Origin: Puniceicoccales bacterium
GTDB lineage: Bacteria > Verrucomicrobiota > Verrucomicrobiia > Opitutales > JAIRLM01
Assembly: GCA_031258995.1 (NCBI GenBank)
Contig: JAIRMB010000029.1
Coordinates: forward strand, 1 to 15,922
Length of the DNA: 15,922 bases
Direction: 5' to 3'
Shown piece by piece: positions 1-6,732 of the stretch; position 1 is the stretch's first letter, and each line of letters begins with the position of its first letter. Both the position numbers and the translations under genes were made by a program. Below the pieces are notes generated by a model. It saw nothing but the letters and a program-made list of their open reading frames with translations, did no database searches and was not told where the DNA came from.

Positions 1-206
1 ATCCCGCCCTCCAGGATAATAGGTTGCACGTCGTTCTGGCGGAAGGCTGTGAGTTAGTAGGAGAACAGCAACTGGACCCCTACGAGGAACTTTCCGTTAC
101 GCTTCTCAGAGCCGACGAAGTTTATGGGCAAATCCGCTCCGGAATGATTGACCATGCCCTCGCCATTGCCGCACTTCTCCTAGCCCGCCCCCTCTTACTC
201 GGATAG
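1..206 (+). CDS. Nudix hydrolase (ADP-ribose pyrophosphatase-like), C-terminal part only
   Basis: This is the 3' end of a gene that begins before the window; the frame is open from base 3 to the TAG at 204-206, giving 67 residues. The stretch reading GEQQLDPYEELSV, followed by a segment of the form LLRADEVYGQIRSG and then DHALAIAALLLA, is typical of the C-terminal third of ADP-ribose pyrophosphatase-type Nudix hydrolases, where the end of the fold is followed by a helix with a conserved small-residue pattern. The catalytic Nudix box lies upstream and cannot be seen. Such enzymes hydrolyse nucleoside diphosphates linked to another group, for example ADP-ribose to AMP and ribose 5-phosphate, in the cytoplasm. 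From base 81 onwards this gene is duplicated at 2120-2245. The family assignment rests on remembered C-terminal patterns only. Confidence 0.72.
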   Translation, partial: PALQDNRLHVVLAEGCELVGEQQLDPYEELSVTLLRADEVYGQIRSGMIDHALAIAALLLARPLLLG

Positions 207-266
207 AGCGCAGCAGTTACTATTTTTGCGTTGCCATTTTCGGGGGATTCCTACGGCGCGCGGGCC

Positions 267-345
267 ATGACAGAAATTAGTGCCTACGGGATCGCTTCTC
301 GATTTGGCGCCGTGGCCCCCAAAAGGGGCGGCAGGAGCCCCCTAG
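267..345 (+). pseudogene. Gene X remnant with internal 527-base deletion
   Basis: The start ATG and first 16 codons (MTEISAYGIAS...FGAV) match intact gene X at 2307, with one residue change (Arg for Gln at codon 12). After GCCGTGG the sequence jumps to the last dozen codons of X. The missing 527 bases are not a multiple of three, so the 3' part is read in another frame: AAA-AGG-GGC here against TGC-AAA-GGG in the intact gene. The altered frame runs on to base 473 through the lptB remnant and into antisense of gene Y, giving a nonsense tail. The CTAG that ends X in the right copy survives at 342-345. This is therefore a broken duplicate and very unlikely to be functional. Confidence 0.85.
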
Positions 346-375
346 GAGCCGTCTCTAGGATAGAATTTTTACTCA
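342..375 (-). pseudogene. Remnant of the lptB 3' end
   Basis: Read on the minus strand, this stretch matches the final codons of lptB (2909-2943), including the run AAATTCTAT and the ending GACGGC-TCC-TAG against GACGGC-TTC-TAG. A one-base deletion and several substitutions separate the copies. There is no LptB coding sequence beyond it. The stop codon of gene Y (TAA at 369-371) lies inside this remnant, so gene Y was joined to lptB-derived DNA at its 3' end. Confidence 0.75.
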
Positions 376-2000
376 ATGCGGAGGCGAAAAGTGCGTTGGA
401 ATCTTCTTTTCGGAAGAGCCGATTCATTGCGCGCCTTAATAGCAGCAAGCTCCACAGCTTTCGCAACCACTAAGTCATCATACTCAACTTTAAGCAAACT
501 AGCATCAGTGTTGAGATCCGGCGTTTCCAAAAATAGGGAAACAGCCTCAGAGGCCAACATATTCGCCGTCCCAGTTTTACCGTTCACAGTGAGCGCGGAC
601 GCATCAACCCTCGCCTTCGCATAGGAATTTCTGATCTCATCTATCGTAGCGCCGACATGAGCATGGAAACACTCAAAGAATTCCTGAAACGCCTCCAACT
701 GAACATCGGAAAGCGGATCGGTCAAGTTGACAGTGCTGCGCATCGCAAGTCCTTCGGTCTCGCCATTCCCTACCAACACAATATTACAAAAGATGGCAAT
801 TTCTCTAACGCAAACAAGACACTCATTGGCCGTTGTGGATCCTCTAACTAACTTCGGTTTTGGTGGAAGCTCGCCATCGATGAAGAAAGTTCCAATTCCC
901 TGTATGAAATTCTTTTTCTCTGAAGCCACGCGAAGGAGTGTCGCAACTGCCTCTTTCGCAACCTGCTCAGCAAAACATTCAGGTACTAAGTCGCTTTCAC
1001 CGCCCGCAGTAGCCATTGCCACCAGAGAAGAAAAACCATTACTCTGAATGACCCGTGCTAAGGACTTCGCCACTTTCCCGCCGGGCGCGGAGCAGTCCGC
1101 GCTAGCCACTGAATTCTTCGCAACGCAGGTGTCACTGGCAACGTCAAACAACTCAGCCATTGCAGGCAAAGCAGCGCAGAGCTGTTGGGACAATTTTGCT
1201 TCGTACCAGTTTCTTGCGTAACGTGCTTTTAGAGAAGCCTTCTGACGATCAAGCTCACTATGGAACAAATCCGCAAAGGACTTCACAGCCTCCGCGTCCG
1301 GTGCATTTTCTTCCGATGGTGCCACGAATAGTTTCGTGCCACTTGCAAGCCAAAAGGCGGCCACAGCATAGTCGTTCACTGCATTCACAAGCTCAAACAT
1401 ATCATCAGTGTTACCATTAAAAGTTACCGAAGAGAAATCGGCCATTCTATCTTCAAAAATTGCGCTGTCCACGAGAGCTATAAGCTCAAAAAGATTTTTT
1501 ACATTTGCCAAATCTCCCCCCAACGAAGCCGCTACCATCGGATTAACCTCAATAACGGGAGCGGATAGGGCATCAAACACTGCAACGATCGGCGCCATCT
1601 TCACGATCCGGGATGGCAGATCATGCAGCAGATCCAATCCCGTAGGAGAAATATCTGTCGCATCCGGAGCACTTTCGAGCGCATCTCTAACTAGCTTCGC
1701 ACCATAAAAATAGGTCCAACCGAATGTGAAAATGGCCGCGAGCCAAAAGAAGACCTTCTGAGTCCAAGTCAACTGCGGCGATGTAAGAATCGTACGTAAG
1801 TCCTCTACGAGCTCTGGGCACTGGCCGACCGCATCTAATCGGTCCGTCAACACTGCCAAATCTCCAGCCGTTGCGATCGCATTCTCTTGGACGCGCTGGC
1901 CGTTGCCAAACTTCTTCCTCAAAAGATTCTGTGCTGCACGCAAAGACTCATCGAACACATGATAACGCACTAAAAGGCCACAACTATGCTTTGCGGGCAT
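369..2000 (-). CDS. Gene Y: unrecognised single-pass membrane protein, 543 aa
   Basis: I do not recognise this protein. I chose the ATG at 1998-2000 because AGGAGAGG precedes it with 8 bases from AGGAG to the ATG; an upstream TTG at 2048 has no such site. Residues 1-81 are mostly polar. Residues 82-104 (QKVFFWLAAIFTFGWTYFYG) form one clear transmembrane segment, and the remaining 440 residues are alternating helical and alanine-rich, with scattered cysteines including CLVC. There is no N-terminal signal peptide, so a membrane-anchored protein with a large C-terminal domain is likely. The tail PKRRFQRTFRLRIE ends at a TAA inside lptB-derived repeat DNA, so the original 3' end may be lost. Two 60-base rows counted inside it hold 27 and 28 G+C, against 39 in a row of lptB; this fits recent acquisition. 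It is the only gene between the two direct repeats. Confidence 0.72.
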   Translation of the reverse strand: MPAKHSCGLLVRYHVFDESLRAAQNLLRKKFGNGQRVQENAIATAGDLAVLTDRLDAVGQCPELVEDLRTILTSPQLTWTQKVFFWLAAIFTFGWTYFYGAKLVRDALESAPDATDISPTGLDLLHDLPSRIVKMAPIVAVFDALSAPVIEVNPMVAASLGGDLANVKNLFELIALVDSAIFEDRMADFSSVTFNGNTDDMFELVNAVNDYAVAAFWLASGTKLFVAPSEENAPDAEAVKSFADLFHSELDRQKASLKARYARNWYEAKLSQQLCAALPAMAELFDVASDTCVAKNSVASADCSAPGGKVAKSLARVIQSNGFSSLVAMATAGGESDLVPECFAEQVAKEAVATLLRVASEKKNFIQGIGTFFIDGELPPKPKLVRGSTTANECLVCVREIAIFCNIVLVGNGETEGLAMRSTVNLTDPLSDVQLEAFQEFFECFHAHVGATIDEIRNSYAKARVDASALTVNGKTGTANMLASEAVSLFLETPDLNTDASLLKVEYDDLVVAKAVELAAIKARNESALPKRRFQRTFRLRIE

Positions 2001-2005
2001 GCCAT

Positions 2006-2013
2006 CCTCTCCT
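2006..2013 (-). promoter_or_regulatory. Shine-Dalgarno site of gene Y
   Basis: On the minus strand AGGAGAGG lies just upstream of the ATG at 2000, with 8 bases between AGGAG and the start. It decides the start over the in-frame TTG at 2048. Confidence 0.7.
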
Positions 2014-2119
2014 GACTTCCCATTATGGGGGCACGCTGAAAAGGTCAAGCTTCTTCATTCCCATGAAGCCGTGGCCTCCGATCCCGCTCAGTGGGACATT
2101 CTGCGGCGGGAGAGTATTC

Positions 2120-2245
2120 TACGAGGAACTTTCCGTTACGCTTCTCAGAGCCGACGAAGTTTATGGGCAAATCCGCTCCGGAATGGTTGATCATGCCCTC
2201 GCCATTGCCGCGCTTCTCCTGGCCTGCCCCCTCTTACCGGAATAG
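2120..2245 (+). pseudogene. Duplicated Nudix hydrolase 3' fragment
   Basis: The frame from 2120 to the TAG at 2243-2245 encodes 41 residues matching the end of the Nudix protein at 81-206 with four substitutions (I/V, R/C, L/P, G/E). Three of the seven changed codons are synonymous. The N-terminal two thirds and the Nudix box are absent, and no start with a ribosome site lies just upstream. It is a non-functional fragment created by the duplication. Confidence 0.8.
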
Positions 2246-2306
2246 GGCGCAGCAGTTACTATTTTTGCGTTGCCATTTTCGGGGAGATTCCTATGGGGCG
2301 CGGGCC

Positions 2307-2912
2307 ATGACAGAAATTAGTGCCTACGGGATCGCTTCCCAGTTTGGCGCCGTGGAACGGCGCGTGCAAGAAAAAACCGCAAATGACGGAGATCAGACGG
2401 CTGTGGTAGATGTTTCGGAGCTCATAGTAGGAGTGGCTTCCGAATTAGGTGTGGGCAAAACGGCCATCGCTCTCTGCCGTGTGATTCATGCGCTATTCGG
2501 CTGGCTCGTAGATCTCTTTCGAAAACTTTTTGGCAGCGCCGGAGAGACATTGCCGGAAAGCTATAAAGATTTCGTAAAAGACGTGAAGGGGATCGTTGAG
2601 CGGGACAGCGGACCACGGAACCGGGAGAAGCATGCCCTCCACGGCCAACTGCGAAAACTATGCAACGGCTGGAAGAGCGGTACGCGGGCCGTCTGGCTAA
2701 TCATGCGGGCCATCCGCAGGTTGCCCAAAGATCGGCCCGTTTCCGTAGTCGGATCCACCTTCCAGGAGTGGACCGAGTCTCTCAATGACGTTCTAGGCCT
2801 GGAATTAAGACCCGCGAAAAATAGCCCGGATCAGCCCGTACCGCCGGAAGCGCGGGCCGCCCTCGCCGCGGCCCTCCAAAGGCACTGCAAAGGGGCGGCA
2901 GGAGCCTCCTAG
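2307..2912 (+). CDS. Gene X: unrecognised protein, 201 aa
   Basis: I do not recognise this protein. The ATG at 2307 is preferred because the left repeat copy keeps the same ATG and start of frame; there is no strong Shine-Dalgarno site. Residues 1-40 are polar; 38-75 contain a hydrophobic to amphipathic stretch (around IALCRVIHALFGWLVDLF) that could associate with a membrane but is weak for a spanning helix. The rest is basic and helical (RAVWLIMRAIRRLPKDRP), ending in an alanine-rich tail. Composition is native-like (36 of 60 G+C in one counted row), unlike gene Y. It converges on lptB and shares its stop: CTAG at 2909-2912 ends both genes. A deleted copy lies at 267-345, so the ancestral order was probably Nudix - X - lptB. 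It may instead be a membrane-peripheral or secreted factor; nothing in the sequence decides this. Confidence 0.68.
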   Translation: MTEISAYGIASQFGAVERRVQEKTANDGDQTAVVDVSELIVGVASELGVGKTAIALCRVIHALFGWLVDLFRKLFGSAGETLPESYKDFVKDVKGIVERDSGPRNREKHALHGQLRKLCNGWKSGTRAVWLIMRAIRRLPKDRPVSVVGSTFQEWTESLNDVLGLELRPAKNSPDQPVPPEARAALAAALQRHCKGAAGAS

Positions 2913-3619
2913 AAGCCGTCCCCAAGATAGAATTTTCTACTTAGGGCGTCGGCAAGAAGCGAGTTGCGATCACCAGCGGCAAGAATCGCACCCTCATGGA
3001 GGAGGTGGGCCCGGTCGACGATGGCAAGAGTTTCCCGGACGTTATGGTCCGTGATGAGTATTCCGATGGAACGTTCCTTAAGCCGAAGGAGAATGCGCTG
3101 TACTTCTTGCACGCTGATGGGGTCAACGCCGCTAAATGGCTCATCTAGGAGCAGCAGCCGAGGACCGGTCACGAGAGCACGAGCGATTTCCAATCGCCGC
3201 CGTTCGCCGCCGCTCAAACTGTCGGCCCGCTGTTCGGACAACGATCCGATGGCCAATTCGTTTAATAGACTATCTACCAATTGCTTCCGTCCCGTTGGGC
3301 CCAACGGTAGCAGTTCTGCGATGGCCAGCAGGTTCTGGCGGACGGTCAATCGGCGGAAGAGGGAGCACTCTTGGGGCAGATAGCCGAGCCCGGCCCGGGC
3401 CCTCCGATAGACGGGAAGTCGGGAAATTTCTTTCCCTCCCAGACAAATGCTGCCGCCGCTGGGCCGCAGCAGACCCACCACCATTTGAAAGGTGGTGCTC
3501 TTTCCGGCGCCATTGGGACCGAGGAGTCCAATGATTTCGCCGGGATGGACATCGAATGTTACGGACCGCACGGCCACCCGCTTTCCATAGCGCTTTTCCA
3601 GTCCTCGCACTGCCAGCAT
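2909..3619 (-). CDS. lptB: LPS export ABC transporter ATP-binding protein LptB
   Basis: LptB is the cytoplasmic ATPase of the LptB2FG complex, which extracts lipopolysaccharide from the inner membrane and drives it along the Lpt bridge. The 236 residues hold, in order, Walker A GPNGAGKS (34-41), Q-loop YLPQE (80-84), signature LSGGE (135-139), Walker B LLLLDEP (155-161) and the switch His in TDHNVRETL (192). The pairs SGVDPISV and DHNVRETL are typical of LptB rather than of other ABC ATPases. The ATG at 3617-3619 is chosen because GGGAGGT lies 5 bases upstream; the frame extends further but that would add a 31-residue tail foreign to the family. It follows the McsB-like gene after 11 bases. 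LptF, LptG, LptC and LptA are not in the window. Its last codons are duplicated at 342-375. Confidence 0.95.
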   Translation of the reverse strand: MLAVRGLEKRYGKRVAVRSVTFDVHPGEIIGLLGPNGAGKSTTFQMVVGLLRPSGGSICLGGKEISRLPVYRRARAGLGYLPQECSLFRRLTVRQNLLAIAELLPLGPTGRKQLVDSLLNELAIGSLSEQRADSLSGGERRRLEIARALVTGPRLLLLDEPFSGVDPISVQEVQRILLRLKERSIGILITDHNVRETLAIVDRAHLLHEGAILAAGDRNSLLADALSRKFYLGDGF

Positions 3620-3624
3620 GGCCG

Positions 3625-3631
3625 ACCTCCC
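3625..3631 (-). promoter_or_regulatory. Shine-Dalgarno site of lptB
   Basis: GGGAGGT on the minus strand, 5 bases before the lptB ATG. It overlaps the TAG stop of the McsB-like gene by one base, which suggests coupled translation of the two genes. Confidence 0.85.
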
Positions 3632-4686
3632 TAGCGTAGCAGCCGAACCCGCCCGAAGACCTGTCGCAGCAATTCGGCCCGCAACTGTTCCTGCGTATTT
3701 TCCGAAACCCATTCGCCGTGCCTCATTTGCAGGTGTACCGGCAGTACGGCCGTGAAAAGTTCGTCGATTTTTTCGAGAAATTCCTCTCCCACATAGCCGA
3801 GGCAGGCCGCCAATCGTGCTTGCCCCAGAAGGACTAAAGCTTCTTGGAGTGGCATGACGCGGGCGCTATGGAGGAGGGCGACAACTCGCGCCATGCGATC
3901 AGGAACGCGGTCGGCGAAGGACGTCTCCAATTCCTTGCGGGCAGCCAGCTCCTGCTCGGTGAGCGCCTCGCCTATGCCGGCCAGACGCCGCAAGATGGTC
4001 TCCTCGCTCTCGCCAAGGGTCATACGGTTGCGCACCTGAAAAATGCAACTCTCCGAACTCGATCCTGTGCCAAAAAGTCCACCAAAGGCACAGCCCAGCA
4101 GCTGGACGGCGTGGGCCACCTGCTCAATTTTTCCTGTGGCTGCCAGTGCGGGCAAAAAAAGCAGTAGAGAGACCCGCAGGCCCGTGCCCATGTCGGAAGG
4201 ATCGGCCGTCAAAAATCCCCTTTTGCCGTCGAAGGCAAAATTTAATCGTTGCGATAGTGCGCTATCTGCCTCGTCCACTTTTTCATAGGCCCGAAAGACG
4301 TCCAAGCCCGGTTCCAGGCAGGCGAATTTCAAGTGCTCGCCGTCGTTGAAGAGAAAGTTCAGTGGCCGGTCGTTGAATAGCGCAATTTCCATTTGAAAAG
4401 TACGCTGGAGGAAGTTCGGCCCGGCGATGTGCCGCTCCCGAAAAAAATGCCGCTCCGGAACGGAAAGTTCCTCCGACAGCCAAAAGCCGAACGGACCTGC
4501 CCAGTCGGACAGCGCTCCATGCATGCGGACCCGCGCTGCCAGCTGCCGTTCCTCGGAAGCGCTGCCGGGAAAGGGCTCGCCGGACAGATTGCGAACGGCC
4601 CGGACGCGGGACATGAGCACGACCGGCAGAGCACCCCCGCCCCAGAGCGGCAGACGGCGCGCAAGGGCGACAAGGGAAGAGTTCAT
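3631..4686 (-). CDS. McsB-like ATP:guanido phosphotransferase homologue with altered active site
   Basis: The protein (351 aa) aligns along its length with bacterial protein arginine kinases of the McsB type, which mark proteins with phosphoarginine for ClpCP degradation. Family landmarks are present: VVLMSRVRAVRN (22-33, nucleotide-binding arginines), EHLKFACLEPGL (117-128), GFLTADPSDMGTGLR (157-171), FQVRNRMTLGESEETI (216-231) and the EQELAAR segment (245-250). Two usually conserved catalytic positions differ. The NEEDH motif is NDGEH (114-118), and the Cys of CPTNxGTG, essential in Bacillus subtilis McsB (Cys167), is Asp162. It may therefore be a weak kinase, act on another substrate, or be a phosphoarginine-binding pseudoenzyme. 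No mcsA or clpC lies nearby. The gene precedes lptB in an apparent operon and follows mgtE after a 78-base gap. The ATG at 4686 has no strong ribosome site. Confidence 0.85.
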   Translation of the reverse strand: MNSSLVALARRLPLWGGGALPVVLMSRVRAVRNLSGEPFPGSASEERQLAARVRMHGALSDWAGPFGFWLSEELSVPERHFFRERHIAGPNFLQRTFQMEIALFNDRPLNFLFNDGEHLKFACLEPGLDVFRAYEKVDEADSALSQRLNFAFDGKRGFLTADPSDMGTGLRVSLLLFLPALAATGKIEQVAHAVQLLGCAFGGLFGTGSSSESCIFQVRNRMTLGESEETILRRLAGIGEALTEQELAARKELETSFADRVPDRMARVVALLHSARVMPLQEALVLLGQARLAACLGYVGEEFLEKIDELFTAVLPVHLQMRHGEWVSENTQEQLRAELLRQVFGRVRLLR

Positions 4687-4764
4687 AGGTCTCAGCCGCC
4701 CATAGAGTGCTCACACACCCCTTCCACAAGAACAAAATTGTGAAGTTTTGCCGTAGTACCCAGC

Positions 4765-6174
4765 CTACAGCAGTAGCCAGCAGCCGATGCGAAGGAAGAC
4801 GTACATGCCGACCGTGTCAGTTACCATGGTCAGGACGACGTAGGCACTCTGGGCCGGATCAAATTTTAATTTCTGCAGACTGTAGGGAACGAGTGCCCCG
4901 GCGAGGCCGCAAACGGCCAGGTTGATCACCATGGCGAAAAAAAGGGCAAGCCCAACCCGAAAATTACGGGCCAGGGACGCGCCGGCTACGGCGGACACGA
5001 TCCCAATGATAATGCCATTGCAGAGGCCCTTAAGTGTTTCTCGAATAAAAATTCCTCCCGTATCACCCCGACGCCACTCCCCTAAGGCCAGGCTACGAAT
5101 GGCGACGGCCAGGGTTTGGCCCCCCGAATTTCCGCCCAAACTGGTGACAAGGGTCATGAAAACGGCCAGCAATGTGAGCTGTTCAATTTGAGGCTGAAAG
5201 AAAGAGACCACAAGGGCACCGAGGGAGGCCGTGACAAGGTTGAAGATGAGCCATGGATTTCGCTTAACCACGCTATAGCGGACCGGGTCGTGGATGTTTT
5301 CTTCCGCACCCGCTCCGTGGAGCACCTGGATGTCTCGGGTGGCGCTGTCTTTTAGAAGATCAATGACATCATCGCTGGTAACGATGCCGACGAGGCGGCC
5401 TAAATGATCCACGATGGGAACGCTTTGACGATTGGACTCCACCATCACCTGTGCCACGAGCGAGGTGGGATCGTCGGCATGGCAGGCCAGATGCCGGTCG
5501 CCGTCCAAAATTTGCCCGATGTGCTGCTCGCCGCGGGCCCGAATGAGCCGATGCAACGTAACGCTTCCCACGAGGCGGCCGTTCTCGTCAACGGCGTAAA
5601 TGACATCTAGATTCTCCTTTTCCGGCTCGCCGGAGCGAAATTTTTGGAAGACTTCGTCCACGGTCCAGTCCGCCCGCGCCCGGCCGACGTTGGGGGTCAT
5701 CACGCCGCCGGCCGTATCTTTGTCGTAGGAAAGTAGATCGTAGATGGTCTCCGCCGCTTCCGCCGGCAATTTACCCAACAGCCGATCCTGATCTTCGGCG
5801 TCCAGGCAGCGGACCACGTAGGCGGCATCGTCCGGTTCCAAGAGGGAGAGGATTCGAAGAGCCCGCATGTCCTTCAACTGGGCCAACACCTCAGCCGAAT
5901 CCTCCGAATTCAGTGTGGGAAGAATCTCACCGATGACGCTATCGGAGAGCTTCTTGAGGAAACTTACCTGATCTTCCGGCATCAAACGCAGAAGCACGTG
6001 CCCCAGCTCATGGGGAGGGGTCCGGGAAAGCTTCAAGCGATCGAGATTGCGGAAATCGTCGCCGTAGAGCTCCATGAGCTCGTCAAAGTTGTAATTTTCC
6101 TCCGATTCGGCACTTCCGCCCGGAAGGCTTTGGTCTTCGACCCTCTGCCGCTTCTCCTCCGCTTTTTCTCCCAT
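4765..6174 (-). CDS. mgtE: Magnesium transporter MgtE
   Basis: MgtE is an inner-membrane Mg2+ channel that closes when its cytoplasmic domains bind Mg2+. Using the ATG at 6172-6174 (469 aa), residues about 50-155 form the MgtE N domain of acidic helical repeats (LEPDDAAYVVRCLDAEDQ). Paired CBS domains follow at about 158-275, starting at GGVMTPNV and ending at GRLVGIVTSDDVIDLL. A linker helix leads to five predicted membrane segments from about 307 on. GGNSGGQ (347-353) and the final-helix TMVTDTVGMYVF (449-460) match pore motifs of the family, including the pore-lining Asp in TDTVG. A TTG at 6192, six codons upstream, follows AAGGG and is an equally possible start. It lies downstream of rpsU on the same strand after about 200 bases. 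I saw no M-box or other Mg2+ riboswitch. Confidence 0.94.
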   Translation of the reverse strand: MGEKAEEKRQRVEDQSLPGGSAESEENYNFDELMELYGDDFRNLDRLKLSRTPPHELGHVLLRLMPEDQVSFLKKLSDSVIGEILPTLNSEDSAEVLAQLKDMRALRILSLLEPDDAAYVVRCLDAEDQDRLLGKLPAEAAETIYDLLSYDKDTAGGVMTPNVGRARADWTVDEVFQKFRSGEPEKENLDVIYAVDENGRLVGSVTLHRLIRARGEQHIGQILDGDRHLACHADDPTSLVAQVMVESNRQSVPIVDHLGRLVGIVTSDDVIDLLKDSATRDIQVLHGAGAEENIHDPVRYSVVKRNPWLIFNLVTASLGALVVSFFQPQIEQLTLLAVFMTLVTSLGGNSGGQTLAVAIRSLALGEWRRGDTGGIFIRETLKGLCNGIIIGIVSAVAGASLARNFRVGLALFFAMVINLAVCGLAGALVPYSLQKLKFDPAQSAYVVLTMVTDTVGMYVFLRIGCWLLL

Positions 6175-6377
6175 TGCCTTCTTTCCCGTCAAAATACCCT
6201 TTTAGAATCATGGCCAAACTGCCCGCCGCACCGCTCAGCGGCCCCTAAAAAGGAGCAAGGCAGCACTGGCGGACCTGTTTGCCTGTGAAAACGGCCACCG
6301 CAAGGCAAATTTCCACCGGTGGGATAGACCCCCCCAAAGGACGAATCGCACAGACCGAAGACCGCTAGGGCCGTGGC
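6175..6377. other. Spacer between rpsU and mgtE
   Basis: About 200 bases with no convincing reading frame and no RNA element I could recognise. Mg2+ transporter genes are often preceded by M-box riboswitches; I looked for the conserved core and did not find it. A run of eight C at about 6330-6337 is the only notable low-complexity feature. Confidence 0.5.
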
Positions 6378-6581
6378 CTATTCCTTTTCCCGCTTATTGC
6401 GCAAGAAATTGGAGAATCGGGACATCTTCTCCTTTCGGCGGCGACGAACGCAGGGTTTTTCATAGCTGCGACGCGCTTTCGCATCCTGCAGAACCCCCTC
6501 CCGATCGAGCCGCTTTTTCAAACGGCGTAGCGCCTTGTCGACGCTCTCGCCCTTACGTAGCTTTACCTCGATGATTGGCAC
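6378..6581 (-). CDS. rpsU: 30S ribosomal protein bS21
   Basis: bS21 is a small basic protein of the 30S subunit involved in initiation through the 3' end of 16S rRNA. The segment IIEVKLRKGESVDKALRRLKK followed by LDREGVLQDAKARRSYEKPCVRRRRKEK is diagnostic. I place the start at the GTG at 6579-6581, giving 67 aa and the usual N-terminus (initiator Met-PIIEVKL); GGGGGTGA lies 7 bases upstream. A longer frame from 6692 would add a non-homologous 37-residue tail. The C-terminal tail (SRFSNFLRNKREKE) is modest. rpsU is transcribed away from tmk, and mgtE follows on the same strand. Confidence 0.95.
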   Translation of the reverse strand: MPIIEVKLRKGESVDKALRRLKKRLDREGVLQDAKARRSYEKPCVRRRRKEKMSRFSNFLRNKREKE

Positions 6582-6588
6582 GAACTTT

Positions 6589-6596
6589 TCACCCCC
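6589..6596 (-). promoter_or_regulatory. Shine-Dalgarno site of rpsU, supporting a GTG start
   Basis: GGGGGTGA on the minus strand can pair with the 16S rRNA tail and sits 7 bases before the GTG at 6581. It decides the short form of bS21. Confidence 0.7.
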
Positions 6597-6732
6597 TCTC
6601 GAGTCACAGGCTGCCCGGGCACGGTCGCCGGTCAACATTTTCCGCAAAAAATGATCGTTCGGCTGCCGAGCGCATGCTGCTGCGTCCTGCAAAAAGGCTA
6701 GATAGAGGGAAATTTTTCACTAGTTGGCCCCT

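Larger units (their letters stand above)
81..375. repeat. Left copy of direct repeat (Nudix 3' end, deleted gene X, lptB 3' remnant)
   Basis: Bases 81 to about 315 match 2120 to 2355 with roughly 16 differences by hand count (about 93% identity, with one single-base indel near 246). Bases 322 to about 375 match 2889 to about 2943 with more differences. The offset changes from 2040 to 2567 between the two blocks, so this copy lacks 527 bases present in the right copy. The homology starts abruptly at 81 inside the Nudix coding sequence and ends at about 375, just inside the 3' end of gene Y. Both copies are in the same orientation and flank gene Y. Confidence 0.9.
2119..2943. repeat. Right copy of direct repeat (Nudix 3' remnant, intact gene X, lptB 3' end)
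   Basis: This is the full-length version of the block seen at 81-375. It holds the last 42 codons of a Nudix gene, the intergenic spacer, the whole of gene X and the last codons of lptB. The match to the left copy begins at 2119-2120; sequence upstream of this point (2001-2118) is unrelated to the Nudix gene. That makes 2119 one junction of the rearrangement. Confidence 0.88.

Noticed and set aside
2020..2120. Possible transposon end or integrase site at the right junction of gene Y
   Set aside because: No inverted terminal repeats, no short target duplication distinct from the long repeats and no transposase gene. A short hairpin at 2053-2068 (CTTCAT, 4-base loop, ATGAAG) is too weak to call.
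2436..2463. Walker A-like GVGKT in gene X (residues 48-52)
   Set aside because: The spacing does not fit [AG]xxxxGK[ST], and no Walker B or other nucleotide-binding motif follows.
6175..6377. Mg2+-sensing riboswitch upstream of mgtE
   Set aside because: The M-box conserved core was not found and no terminator or anti-terminator pair is evident by eye.
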